NCBI RefSeq assembly: GCF_902364355.1
Contig: NZ_CABJDK010000009.1
Span: 55,073-102,980 of the forward strand
Direction: 5' to 3'
Origin: Collinsella aerofaciens
GTDB lineage: Bacteria > Actinomycetota > Coriobacteriia > Coriobacteriales > Coriobacteriaceae
DNA: 47,908 bases
In this document: positions 1 through 8,002 of the stretch, piece by piece
How the letters are laid out: each line of letters opens with the position of its first letter
How positions within the stretch are numbered: position 1 is the stretch's first letter
The notes under the pieces: model-generated
Databases searched by the model: none
What the model was told of the DNA's origin: nothing
What the model saw: the letters and a program-made list of their open reading frames with translations, nothing else
Position numbers and translations under genes: made by a program

Positions 1-27
1 TCCCCGTCCCAGAAAAAACATCCTTAC

Positions 28-60
28 AAAAAGAGGCCCTGGCCAAACGGCCAGGGCCTC
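28..60 (-). terminator. Intrinsic terminator downstream of the ABC exporter operon
   Basis: On the minus strand a perfect 12-bp GC-rich stem (arms 33-44 and 49-60, 4-nt loop) is followed directly by five U residues (28-32). It lies past the stop of the minus-strand exporter gene and the large inverted repeat at 103-208, so it probably ends that operon. Confidence 0.85.
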
Positions 61-102
61 ACCAACTTTTATTCTGTTTTAATGACGGGCTGATTGCGCG
101 CA

Positions 103-208
103 GGAGGACCCCCAGGCGGGCCGGGGTGTAACCTCCGCGCGCAGTTTCGCAGCGAAGCGAGAATGTTTGAGCACGGAGGTTACACCCCGGCCCACCTGGG
201 GGTCCTCC
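103..208. repeat. 35-bp-arm inverted repeat beyond the exporter gene
   Basis: Arms 103-137 and 174-208 are reverse complements at 34 of 35 positions, around a 36-nt centre that holds a smaller hairpin. It starts 15 nt past the stop codon of the minus-strand ABC gene. There is no coding reason for such pairing; it looks like a structured 3' repeat element. Its function is unknown. Confidence 0.85.
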
Positions 209-223
209 GTGAAACAAACCTAC

Positions 224-2143
224 CTACTCGAGCTCAAACGCACCCGTGTACAGCTGGTAGTAATATCCGCGCTTGGCGATCAGCTCGTCGTGGTTGCCGC
301 GCTCGATGATGCGGCCGTGGTCCAGGCAGATGATCGCATCGGAGTTGCGCACGGTAGAGAGGCGGTGCGCGATGACAAACGTCGTGCGACCCTCCATGAG
401 CTTGTCCATGCCTGCCTGCACGATGGCCTCGGTGCGGGTATCGATGCTCGATGTGGCCTCGTCCAGAATCATCGCCGGCGGATCGGCGACGGCGGCGCGC
501 GCGATCGAAATCAGCTGGCGCTGGCCCTGCGACAGCTGGGCGCCGTTGCCGGTGAGCATGGTGTCATAGCCGTCGGGCAGGCGGGTGATAAAGTCGTCCG
601 CGCCGGCGAGCTTGGCGGCCTTGATGCACTCCTCGTCGGTGGCATTCAGGTTACCGTAGCGGATGTTGTCCATCACGGTGCCGGTGAACAGGTTCACATC
701 CTGCAGCACTACGCCCAGCGAACGGCGCAGGTCGGACTTGCGAATCTTGTTGACGTTGATGCCGTCGTAGCGAATCTTGCCGTCGGCGATGTCATAGAAG
801 CGGTTGATGAGGTTGGTGATGGTCGTCTTGCCGGCACCGGTGGCGCCGACAAACGCGACCTTCTGGCCCGGCTTGGCAAATACGGACACGCCGTGCAGCA
901 CCTCGTGGTCGGGCGTGTAGCCAAAGTCGACGTTGTCCATGACCAGGTCGCCACGCAGCGGCACGTACTCAATCTCGCCGGTTGCGCGGTGCGGATGCTT
1001 CCACGCCCACATGCCGGTGTGGTGGTCGGCTTCCTCGAGCTCCCAGGTCTCGGGGTTCACCTGCGCGTTGACGAGCGTCACGTAGCCCTCGTCGGCCTCG
1101 GGCTCCTCGTCGATGAGCTCAAAGATGCGGTCGGCGCCGGCCAGACCCATGACCACGGCGTTGATCTGCTGCGAGATCTGGCCGATCTGCCCGCAGAACT
1201 GCCTGGTCATGTTAAGGAACGGCACCACGACGGCAATGGACAGGCCCATGCCCGAGATGCTCAGGTTGGGCACGCCCAGCGCCAAGAAAATGCCGCCGGC
1301 CAGTGCGACCAGCACGTAGAGCAGGTTGCCCAGGTTCATAAGGATGGGCATGAGGATGTTGGCGTACATGTTGGCCTTCTGCGAGACTTCGAAGAGTTTC
1401 TCGTTGCGCTCATCGAAATCGGCCTCGGCGGCAGATTCGTGGCAGAACGCCTTGACGACTTTCTGGCCGTTCATAACCTCCTCGATGTGGCCCTCGACCA
1501 CGCCGAGTTCGGTCTGCTGCGCGATAAAGAACCGCGCGGAGTTGGAGCCGAGGAGCTTGGTCATAAAGGTCATAAAGGTGACGCCTGCCACAATGACCAG
1601 GCACATCCACACGCTGTAGTACAGCATGATAAAGAACACCGAGCAGATGATGATGACCGTCAAAAGCAGGTTGGGCAGCGACTGGCTGATCATCTGGCGC
1701 AGCGTGTCGATATCGTTGGTGTAGTGGCTCATGATGTCGCCGCGCTGATGCGTGTCGAAGTAGCGGATCGGCAGGTCCTGCATACGGTTGAACATCATCT
1801 CGCGCAGCTTCTCGAGCGAGCCCTGCGTGATGATGGCCATGGCGCGGTTCCAGAAGAGCGAGGACAGGACGCCGACGCCGTAGATGCAGGCGAGCGTCGT
1901 GACGAGCTGTAGGATCTGCGGGCGCGCGGCTTCCCAATCACCCGACTGCCACGATTCGCTAATAATCTGCAGGGCACTTTGAAGGAACATCGGGCCGATG
2001 GCGTTGATGATGGCGCAGAGCACCACGCCGGCGGCAACGAGGGGCAAAAGCACGGGATAGAAGCCAAAGAGCGTCTTGATGAGGCGCGGCAGGGTGCCGC
2101 CCTTGCGGTTGAGCGCGCGCTCGGCGGTCGTTGCCTTACTCAT
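224..2143 (-). CDS. ABC exporter half-transporter (permease-ATPase), catalytic-site subunit
   Basis: A 639-residue fused permease and ATPase of the ABCB/MdlB-LmrC type, predicted to export drugs or lipids at the inner membrane. Six membrane segments fill roughly residues 20-320. The ATPase domain follows, with Walker A GATGAGKTT (Lys near 439), a modified signature LSQGQ (near 536), canonical Walker B ILDEATS (catalytic Glu near 562) and the switch His (near 593). The ATG at 2143 was chosen because it has an AAGGAGG site and lies inside the stop of the upstream partner gene (8-nt overlap), implying translational coupling. The neighbour lacks the catalytic Glu and His while this protein carries the altered signature, the usual asymmetry of heterodimeric exporters. 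The substrate cannot be told from sequence. Confidence 0.93.
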   Translation of the reverse strand: MSKATTAERALNRKGGTLPRLIKTLFGFYPVLLPLVAAGVVLCAIINAIGPMFLQSALQIISESWQSGDWEAARPQILQLVTTLACIYGVGVLSSLFWNRAMAIITQGSLEKLREMMFNRMQDLPIRYFDTHQRGDIMSHYTNDIDTLRQMISQSLPNLLLTVIIICSVFFIMLYYSVWMCLVIVAGVTFMTFMTKLLGSNSARFFIAQQTELGVVEGHIEEVMNGQKVVKAFCHESAAEADFDERNEKLFEVSQKANMYANILMPILMNLGNLLYVLVALAGGIFLALGVPNLSISGMGLSIAVVVPFLNMTRQFCGQIGQISQQINAVVMGLAGADRIFELIDEEPEADEGYVTLVNAQVNPETWELEEADHHTGMWAWKHPHRATGEIEYVPLRGDLVMDNVDFGYTPDHEVLHGVSVFAKPGQKVAFVGATGAGKTTITNLINRFYDIADGKIRYDGINVNKIRKSDLRRSLGVVLQDVNLFTGTVMDNIRYGNLNATDEECIKAAKLAGADDFITRLPDGYDTMLTGNGAQLSQGQRQLISIARAAVADPPAMILDEATSSIDTRTEAIVQAGMDKLMEGRTTFVIAHRLSTVRNSDAIICLDHGRIIERGNHDELIAKRGYYYQLYTGAFELE

Positions 2144-3977
2144 GTGCCTCGCCTCCTTCCTGGGTCTGAGCTTGCGTTGCGGTCGTGTCGGTGTTGTCTG
2201 CCGCCGTGGTCGTATCGCCGGAAACGTCGCCGGCGTCCTCGCCCTCGGCAGACATCTTGTTTTGCGAGGTAAAGGTCTCGCGGTAGATCTCGCTCGTCTG
2301 GAGCAGCTCGTCATGGTTGCCGATCTGCGCGATGCGGCCACCCTCCATGACGATGATGCGGTCTGCATCCTGCACCGAGCTGATGCGCTGGGCAATGATG
2401 AGCTTGGTCGTGTTGGGCAGGTAGCTTGCCAGTCCTGCGCGAATCTTGGCGTCGGTCTTGGTGTCGACGGCGCTGGTGGAGTCGTCAAGAATCAAGATCC
2501 TGGGGCGACGCAGCAGAGCGCGGGCGATGCACAGGCGCTGCTTCTGGCCACCAGAGACGTTGGAACCGCCCTGCTCAATCCAGGTGTCGTAGCCCTTGGG
2601 GAAGCCGTCGACAAACTCGTCGGCGCAGGCCAGGTGCGCGGCCTCGCGGACCTCCTCGTCGGTGGCGTTCGGATCGCCCCAGCGCAGGTTCTCGGCGATC
2701 GTGCCGCTAAACAGCACGTTTTTCTGCAGCACCATGGCGACCTGGTGGCGCAGCGCGTCCAGGTCGTAATCGCGCACGTCCACGCCGCCCACGCGCACGG
2801 TGCCCTCGGTGGCGTCATATAGGCGGGCGATGAGGTTTACCAACGTGGACTTGGCCGAGCCGGTGCCGCCGATGATGCCGATCGTCTCGCCGCTCTTAAT
2901 GTGCAGGTCGATGTCGTCGAGCGCCTGGCGCTTCGCATGCTCGGAATACTTAAAGCTCACGTGGTCGAAGTCGATGGAGCCGTCGGCCACCTCGTGCACG
3001 GGCTCGGCGGGATCGGTGATCGTGGGCTCGGCGGCCAGCACCTCGGTAATACGGTGCGCCGATTCGTCGGCCATGGTCACCATGACAAAGATCATCGACA
3101 GCTGCATCAGGCTCATCAGAATCTGGAAGCCGTAGGTAAAGGTCGAGGACAGCTGGCCCACGTCGAACAGCGTGCCTTGGCTCGTGATGATGAGCTTGGA
3201 GCCCAAGTAGATGATGACGACGAACGCGCCGTTGACGCAGATGTTCATCATGGGGTTGTTAAAGGCAAGGAGCTTCTCGGCGCGGGTGAAGTCCATCTGT
3301 ACGTCGTGCGCAGCGGTCGCGAACTTTTCCTTCTCGTAGTCCTGGCGCACATAGCTCTTGACCACGCGCATGCCGGTGACGTTTTCCTCGACGGATTCGT
3401 TAAGGGCGTCGTACTTGTGGAACACGCGGGCAAAGATCGGACGTACCTTGTAGATAATAAAGAACAGGCCAAAGCCCAGCAGTGGAATCATGGCCAGGTA
3501 GACAAACGAGACGCTGCCGCCCATGGCGTAAGCCATGACGAAGGCGAAGACCAGCACCAGTGGCGAGCGCACGGCGATGCGGATGAGCATCATAAAGGCC
3601 TGCTGCACGTTGTTGATGTCGGTGGTGAGGCGGGTGACGAGCGAGGAGCTCGAGAACTCGTCGATGTTCGCAAAGCTGAACGTCTGGATCTTGTAGAACA
3701 GATCCTGACGCAGGTTTTTGGCAAAACCGCAGCTTGCGTGGCTACAGGTGACGCCGGCTGCCGCACCAAAGGCGAGCGATATCAACGCGATGAGCACGAG
3801 GACGCCCGAAGTGGGAAGTATCTCGGCCACGGTGGCGCCGTCTTTGATGGCGTCGATCAAGTTGGCAGTGATAAACGGGATCATCATCTCGCAGATTACC
3901 TCGCCGAGCACCAAAAGCGGCGTGGCGATCGTGACCTTCTTGTAATCGCGGATGCTGCCCATAAGGGTTTTAATCAT
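2136..3977 (-). CDS. ABC exporter half-transporter (permease-ATPase), degenerate-site subunit
   Basis: A 613-residue partner of the following exporter gene, with the same membrane-then-ATPase order. Walker A reads GGTGSAKST (Ala replaces the usual Gly; Lys near 376). The signature is canonical, VSGGQ. Walker B is ILILDDSTS, so the catalytic Glu is Asp (near 499). The switch His is Gln in IIAQRISS (near 530). These changes define the non-hydrolytic site of heterodimers such as TM287/288 or BmrC/D. The start at 3977 is supported by a GGGAGGG site; it overlaps the MarR gene by 8 nt, so all three genes form one coupled operon. A MarR repressor upstream suggests inducible efflux. Function by family is strong; substrate is unknown. 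Confidence 0.93.
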   Translation of the reverse strand: MIKTLMGSIRDYKKVTIATPLLVLGEVICEMMIPFITANLIDAIKDGATVAEILPTSGVLVLIALISLAFGAAAGVTCSHASCGFAKNLRQDLFYKIQTFSFANIDEFSSSSLVTRLTTDINNVQQAFMMLIRIAVRSPLVLVFAFVMAYAMGGSVSFVYLAMIPLLGFGLFFIIYKVRPIFARVFHKYDALNESVEENVTGMRVVKSYVRQDYEKEKFATAAHDVQMDFTRAEKLLAFNNPMMNICVNGAFVVIIYLGSKLIITSQGTLFDVGQLSSTFTYGFQILMSLMQLSMIFVMVTMADESAHRITEVLAAEPTITDPAEPVHEVADGSIDFDHVSFKYSEHAKRQALDDIDLHIKSGETIGIIGGTGSAKSTLVNLIARLYDATEGTVRVGGVDVRDYDLDALRHQVAMVLQKNVLFSGTIAENLRWGDPNATDEEVREAAHLACADEFVDGFPKGYDTWIEQGGSNVSGGQKQRLCIARALLRRPRILILDDSTSAVDTKTDAKIRAGLASYLPNTTKLIIAQRISSVQDADRIIVMEGGRIAQIGNHDELLQTSEIYRETFTSQNKMSAEGEDAGDVSGDTTTAADNTDTTATQAQTQEGGEAHE

Positions 3978-4473
3978 CCAATCCCTCCCAGGTTTCGCGG
4001 ATTTTATCGAGCATATCGGCGAGGTTCTTACGCTCATCGGGCGTGAGTGCACTAAATGCCTGCTCCCTAAAATGGATGCGGGCTGCCTGATCGATGCGGG
4101 CCTTTTTCCAGCCGATCTCGGTCAGGTGGATGGTGAGCTGTCGCCGATCCTTGGGATTGCGGCTGCGCTCGATAAGACCGTTGACCTCGAGTTTGGATAG
4201 GATTTCGGAAAGCGATCCCGGCTTAAGGTCAAAGTGCATGCCGAGCTCTTGCTGCGACATCTCGCCGCCGGGCTGTTTGGCGAGCAGGCAGATGATGGGT
4301 GCCTTGCCGGACACACCTCCACCGTGAAAGTGCAAGTGATGGCCGCAAAAGCCCAGATTATTGAGGATGCGCTTGGCAAGCTTGTCTTCGGCGCTGACCG
4401 CTTCGGGTATGTCTACCGGTTGCGACGGGTCACCGCCGGGCTCATGCGGAAGGACGAGTGGTTCAACACACAT
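3970..4473 (-). CDS. MarR-family transcriptional regulator
   Basis: A 167-residue winged-helix protein. The core (about residues 50-140) has the MarR helix-turn-helix and wing, with SQQELGMHFDLKPGSLSEIL as recognition region and a DRRQLTIHLTE wing. It is first in an operon with the two exporter genes, whose starts overlap in chain. An AAGGAG site 10 nt upstream supports the ATG at 4473. A TTAGG/CCTAA palindrome on the promoter suggests autorepression released by a ligand, as in many MarR-exporter operons. The His/Cys-containing stretch around residues 43-52 (CGHHLHFHGGG) is unusual and could bind metal; that is only a guess. Ligand unknown. Confidence 0.88.
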   Translation of the reverse strand: MCVEPLVLPHEPGGDPSQPVDIPEAVSAEDKLAKRILNNLGFCGHHLHFHGGGVSGKAPIICLLAKQPGGEMSQQELGMHFDLKPGSLSEILSKLEVNGLIERSRNPKDRRQLTIHLTEIGWKKARIDQAARIHFREQAFSALTPDERKNLADMLDKIRETWEGLDD

Positions 4474-4521
4474 ATCTAAGCTTCGCTCCTTTCTTTAGTT
4501 AGGTAGTTGAATTGTTTTGTG

Positions 4522-4557
4522 CCTAACCAATTTAGGAGCACGGTAAATAAATGTCAA
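4522..4557 (-). promoter_or_regulatory. Promoter and putative MarR operator of the exporter operon
   Basis: Reading the minus strand, TTGACA (4557-4552), a 17-bp spacer and TAAATT (4534-4529) form a near-consensus promoter. The palindrome CCTAA-5 bp-TTAGG (4522-4536) overlaps the -10 box, and another GTTAGG half-site lies at 4498-4503. This fits a MarR repressor site; binding is inferred. Confidence 0.7.
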
Positions 4558-4584
4558 GGTACCAAACTTATTATGTTCGAGCGG

Positions 4585-4666
4585 CACTTAGGGACGTTCC
4601 TTATGTGCCGGCATTTGGGGACACTCCTTGTGTCGACTAGTCATTTAAGAACGTCCCCAACGACTA
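4585..4666. repeat. GGGACGTTC-family intergenic repeats
   Basis: The 326-bp gap 4474-4799 holds the operon promoter, this repeat and the pdxY-like leader; no gene is seen. 4591-4630 matches 43401-43440 at 37 of 40 positions. 4635-4666 matches 27841-27872 at 30 of 32. The GGGACGTTC at 4591 and GAACGTCCC at 4649 are inverted. This is a dispersed repeat family of unknown function. Confidence 0.75.
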
Positions 4667-4799
4667 ACTTCCTCCTTCCCGTAACCTTTCCGCAACAATT
4701 CGTCCTCTGCGGTGCCAGCGCCCGTTCACAACGTCCCCTGCGCTACACTTAGTCGCACTGTGGCGCTGCCGCGCCGCGCCCGAAACAAGGGAGACCCTC

Positions 4800-5624
4800 A
4801 TGAAGAATACTCAGCTGCTGCTGATTAACGATATGTGCGGCTACGGCAAGGTCGCGCTTTCCGCCATGCTGCCGGTGCTGTCGCACATGGGTTACCGTAT
4901 CCACAATCTGCCGACGGCACTTGTGTCCGACACGCTCAACTACCCCAAGTTCTACATCCACGACACCACCGAGTACGTGCGTCAAAGCCTCGCTATCTGG
5001 GAGGAGCTCGGCTTTGAGTTCGACGCCATCTCGACCGGCTTTATCGTGACCGAGGAAGAGACGCGCATCATCTCGGACTTTTGCCACCGCCGTGCGCAAA
5101 AGGGCACCAAGGTGTTCGTCGATCCCATCATGGGTGACAACGGCAAGCTCTATGCCGGCGTGCCCGAGTCCACGATTGGCCTCATGCGGCACCTGCTGGA
5201 GTGCGCAGACTACGCGGTGCCCAACTACACCGAGGCCTGTCTGCTCGCCGATACGCCTATTGCAGAGCAGATCACGCCCGATGAGGCCCGCGCCCTTGTG
5301 GACGCCGTGCGCGAGTTGGGTGCCAAGTCGGTGGTCATTACGAGCGCCGTGGTCAATGGCACGAACGCGGTTATCGGTTACGACCATGTAGCGGGGGAGT
5401 ACTTCACGATTCCCTTTGAGCTCATTCCGGTCTATTTCCCGGGTACGGGCGACACGTTCTCGGCAGTGCTCGTCGGCCGCGTTATGGCAGGTTGGAGTCT
5501 GCAGCGCGCGACGTCCGATGCCATGCGCGTGGTGGCTGAGCTTATCGAGCGCAATGCCGATCAAGAGGACAAGTCGGCCGGCCTGCCCATCGAGGCCTGC
5601 TTGGACGTGATCGACCATGAGTAA
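4800..5624 (+). CDS. pdxY: Pyridoxal/pyridoxamine kinase-like protein (ribokinase fold)
   Basis: A 274-residue PfkB/ribokinase-superfamily kinase of the pyridoxal kinase type, predicted to phosphorylate B6 vitamers in the salvage route to pyridoxal phosphate. The N-terminal NDMCGYGKVALSAMLPVL strand-helix and the C-terminal FPGTGDTFSAVLVG motif (anion hole, catalytic Asp) are typical, and FVDPIMGDNGKLY in the middle is a conserved ATP-side motif. Length agrees with PdxY/PdxK (about 280). The start has an AAGGGAGA site. The last codons overlap the next gene (ATGAGTAA), so the two are translationally coupled. Thiamine-pyrimidine kinase (ThiD) is less likely from motif spacing. The symbol is by family resemblance. 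Confidence 0.8.
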   Translation: MKNTQLLLINDMCGYGKVALSAMLPVLSHMGYRIHNLPTALVSDTLNYPKFYIHDTTEYVRQSLAIWEELGFEFDAISTGFIVTEEETRIISDFCHRRAQKGTKVFVDPIMGDNGKLYAGVPESTIGLMRHLLECADYAVPNYTEACLLADTPIAEQITPDEARALVDAVRELGAKSVVITSAVVNGTNAVIGYDHVAGEYFTIPFELIPVYFPGTGDTFSAVLVGRVMAGWSLQRATSDAMRVVAELIERNADQEDKSAGLPIEACLDVIDHE

Positions 5625-5946
5625 TGCTGGCGAGGGCGGCGTCAAGCCTGCGGGCGAGAACAAGCCGCTCGGCGCGCCGCGTGGCAAGCGTCCGCGTATC
5701 CGCGTGAGCTGCGTGGACCAGCTAGGTGCGTGCCGCTGCCACCATGGTCACAAGCCGGGCGACGTTTTTGACTTCGACCGAGACCGCGGCAAGATGTGCG
5801 CCATGGCCTGCCATGTGGGCTTTCCCTATATCGATATCCTGCGCTATGGCGGAACCGTGCCTGGCAACGAGCCTGGTACGGCAAAGTTCTGCTGCCCCGA
5901 GGTCGACACCCTCAACGTCTGGCTTGCCGAGATCGTCGACGAATAG
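5617..5946 (+). CDS. TIGR04076-like small cysteine-containing protein
   Basis: A 109-residue protein overlapping the kinase gene by 8 nt. After a basic N-terminus it has a Cys/His-rich core: CRCHHGHKPGDVFDF, then MCAMACHVGFPYIDILRYGG, then FCCPE near the C-terminus. The order (Cys..GHKxGD, MCxxxxHxxxPYIxxLxxGG, CP) matches the TIGR04076 family of unknown function. The seven cysteines could bind a metal or take part in redox chemistry, but no catalytic motif is recognised. Coupling to a B6-type kinase is the only contextual clue. Confidence 0.7.
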   Translation: MSNAGEGGVKPAGENKPLGAPRGKRPRIRVSCVDQLGACRCHHGHKPGDVFDFDRDRGKMCAMACHVGFPYIDILRYGGTVPGNEPGTAKFCCPEVDTLNVWLAEIVDE

Positions 5947-5948
5947 GT

Positions 5949-6070
5949 GAGCGTGGATTTTCTCCCGCCAAGATAACGAGGGTGGATTATCTCCCGTTTT
6001 GGACGCAATTTCGTATTCAAAGTGGGAGATAATCCACCCTCGATTTGCATATGGGAGAAAATCCTCCCTC
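5949..6070. repeat. Nested double palindrome between convergent genes
   Basis: Four copies of an 18-bp unit (consensus GAGGGTGGATTWTCTCCC) lie in two nested inverted pairs. The inner arms 5978-5995 and 6024-6041 match perfectly. The outer arms 5949-5966 and 6053-6070 match at 16 of 18. It lies between convergent genes and could end transcription both ways, though it lacks a clear T tract. Confidence 0.8.
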
Positions 6071-6107
6071 GATGTATGCCGATGGCGCGGTTCGCGCGCT
6101 CGATAGC

Positions 6108-6554
6108 CTACAGTTGCTCGAGCATAGCAGTGCAACCGTCGAGTACGTCGCGGTAGGTGGCATCGAAGTTGCCGGTGTACCAGGGATCGGCCACGTCGCC
6201 GGGGCGCCCGGTCCAATCGAGCAAGCGCGTAATCTTGCCGTCGGGGTCGTCGCCAAAGATGCGACGCAGGCCACGCGTGTTCTCAGCATCCATATAGACA
6301 ATGTGGTCCCAGTTGCCATACTCTGCTCGATGCGCCTGGCGGGCACGGTGCGCAACGACGGGAATCCCGACTTCGCGCAGCTTGGCGACCGTGCCATGAT
6401 GCGGCGGGTTGCCGATCTCCTCAGTTGAGGTCGCTGCGGAATCGATGACAAACTCCGCCTCGCGCCCAGCGCGGCGCACGAGCTCGGTAAACACCGACTC
6501 AGCCATCGTCGAGCGGCAGATATTCCCATGACAGATAAACAGTACGCGTTGCAT
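6108..6554 (-). CDS. Low-molecular-weight protein-tyrosine phosphatase
   Basis: A 148-residue cytosolic phosphatase. The P-loop CHGNICRS (Cys8 nucleophile, Arg14) is right at the N-terminus, and the general-acid Asp is in DPWYTGNF (Asp123), both in the positions expected for LMW-PTP. Family members dephosphorylate protein tyrosines or, in arsenate reductases, reduce arsenate; the DPWY loop favours the phosphatase. The ATG at 6554 was preferred to upstream starts because it has an AAGGAA site and places the P-loop at the usual distance. It faces the 4800-5946 gene pair convergently, with palindromes in the gap. No kinase partner is visible. Confidence 0.9.
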   Translation of the reverse strand: MQRVLFICHGNICRSTMAESVFTELVRRAGREAEFVIDSAATSTEEIGNPPHHGTVAKLREVGIPVVAHRARQAHRAEYGNWDHIVYMDAENTRGLRRIFGDDPDGKITRLLDWTGRPGDVADPWYTGNFDATYRDVLDGCTAMLEQL

Positions 6555-6605
6555 ATGCGGTTTCCTTTCGATCGCCATCATCGAGCTCGAGTATCGCATC
6601 TGTGC

Positions 6606-7841
6606 TTACGCTCTCGCCCGCTTGCGCTCCCAGCGAGCCAGCTTAATCGTCACCAGCGTGAGCGCCCAGGCCACAAGCGAGAACGCGGCGCCAACCGCGC
6701 CAACGTAGGCAATGCCAACGCTGCTTACCACGGCGCCGCCCACTGCGGTGCCAAACGAGATGCCGACGTTAAACGCCATGGGCTCAACCGAACTTGCGAG
6801 TACCATCGACTTGGGATGGCGGCTGCGTGCCACGTCCATAAAGTGCGTGATGCACGACACCGAGAACAGGTACATGAGCAACGCCAAGCTAAAGACAAAG
6901 ACCAGCGCGAGCGGCATGGTGCCGCCCACGGCAAACAGCCCGAGTAACGCCGCAGCCTGCAGTACAAACGTCACAAGCAGTGCCTTCATGCCAAAACGCG
7001 CGTCGATCCATCCGCCCAAGATGTTCGAGACCAGGCAGAACACGCCGTAGGCCATAAGCGTGGTGCTCGCCTGAACAGTGCCCATACCCAGCACCTGCTC
7101 AAGATAAGGCGTCACGTAGCCGTAGAACACATAGACCGATCCCACGCCAAACAAAAAGATGAGCATGCCGGTGATGATGCTCGGTTCGCGTAGCAGACCC
7201 GCCTGCTCGCGGAAGGTAGCGGGTTCGTCGGTCTGTCCGGCGCGCGGCATAAACGCCACGAGCGCTCCGCAGATCAAAACGGCAAAGGTCAGCGTACCGT
7301 ACATGGCCACGTGCCAGTCGAGCGTGTCGGCCACAAACTTGCCAATCGAGGTCACAAAGACCATCGCCACGGAAAACGCGCCGTACACGACCGAGATGGC
7401 AAGCGAAGTTTGCTGCGGGGACAGCAGCTCGGGGATGTACGTCACGCCCACGGCGAGCAGTGCGCCCGAGACGGATCCCAGGACAATGCGCGAGATAAAC
7501 AGTACCTGGAAGTTGGGCGCCAACGCCATGACCAGATTGCCGAGCACAAAGATAATGCTGTAGCACACGAGCAGCTGGTAACGACGGAAGCGCCCCGTGC
7601 TGAGCGCAAGCACCGGCGTCGCGATGGCGTAGACCAGTGCAAAAACGCTGATGAGCTGGCCCGCAGCGGCAAGCGATATGCCGAGTTCCGTCGCCAGGTC
7701 ACTTTCGATGCCGATGACCACGAACTCGGAGCAGCCGAGCGAGAATCCCAGCAGCACGAGCAGCGCTAGGCAGAGCCTGGTGCGCGCGGGGGAGAGCGCG
7801 GCGGCGGTTGACTTACTTTTAGGCGTGGTTGCGGCGGTCAA
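6606..7841 (-). CDS. MFS transporter, DHA1/AraJ-like efflux permease
   Basis: About 411 residues with 12 predicted membrane helices. The N-terminal half carries GCSEFVVIGI and the loop motif GRFRRYQLL, and the segment SRIVLGSVSGALLAVGVTYIPEL resembles the antiporter motif of drug:H+ antiporters. No ATG is available near the N-terminus; a TTG at 7841 with GGAG 8 nt upstream is the best start, and a TTG at 7889 is possible. It diverges from the LpdD-Nudix gene across about 160 bp holding a palindromic promoter site, so it may belong to the same regulon. Export of a decarboxylation product is possible but not shown. Confidence 0.85.
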   Translation of the reverse strand: MTAATTPKSKSTAAALSPARTRLCLALLVLLGFSLGCSEFVVIGIESDLATELGISLAAAGQLISVFALVYAIATPVLALSTGRFRRYQLLVCYSIIFVLGNLVMALAPNFQVLFISRIVLGSVSGALLAVGVTYIPELLSPQQTSLAISVVYGAFSVAMVFVTSIGKFVADTLDWHVAMYGTLTFAVLICGALVAFMPRAGQTDEPATFREQAGLLREPSIITGMLIFLFGVGSVYVFYGYVTPYLEQVLGMGTVQASTTLMAYGVFCLVSNILGGWIDARFGMKALLVTFVLQAAALLGLFAVGGTMPLALVFVFSLALLMYLFSVSCITHFMDVARSRHPKSMVLASSVEPMAFNVGISFGTAVGGAVVSSVGIAYVGAVGAAFSLVAWALTLVTIKLARWERKRARA

Positions 7842-7921
7842 GGTTGTCACTCCAATGTCGCATGAATAAGCGGGATTCAATCCCTGCAACTCTAACAGAA
7901 TGTGTCAGGTGCCTGCCTCCT

Positions 7922-7962
7922 TTGTCGCAGGCTGCGCTTGCCTGTATAGTCGCAATACAGGC
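7922..7962 (+). promoter_or_regulatory. Promoter with perfect palindrome upstream of the LpdD-Nudix gene
   Basis: TTGTCG (7922-7927), a 17-bp spacer and TATAGT (7945-7950) form a plausible promoter. A perfect 8-bp inverted repeat GCCTGTAT/ATACAGGC (7940-7947 and 7955-7962) covers the -10 and start region. A similar site precedes the transporter gene at 9083-9101. Confidence 0.6.
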
Positions 7963-8002
7963 GAAGATGGTCTCAGGTACATTGCGGGCGACAGGAGATC
8001 CC

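Noticed and set aside
167..1912. A 581-codon plus-strand open frame opposite the ABC exporter gene
   Set aside because: It is a GC-rich antisense shadow of a gene with all ABC motifs; it has no recognisable domain. The same holds for long antisense frames over prmC, atpA, atpD, the DASS and UbiD genes.
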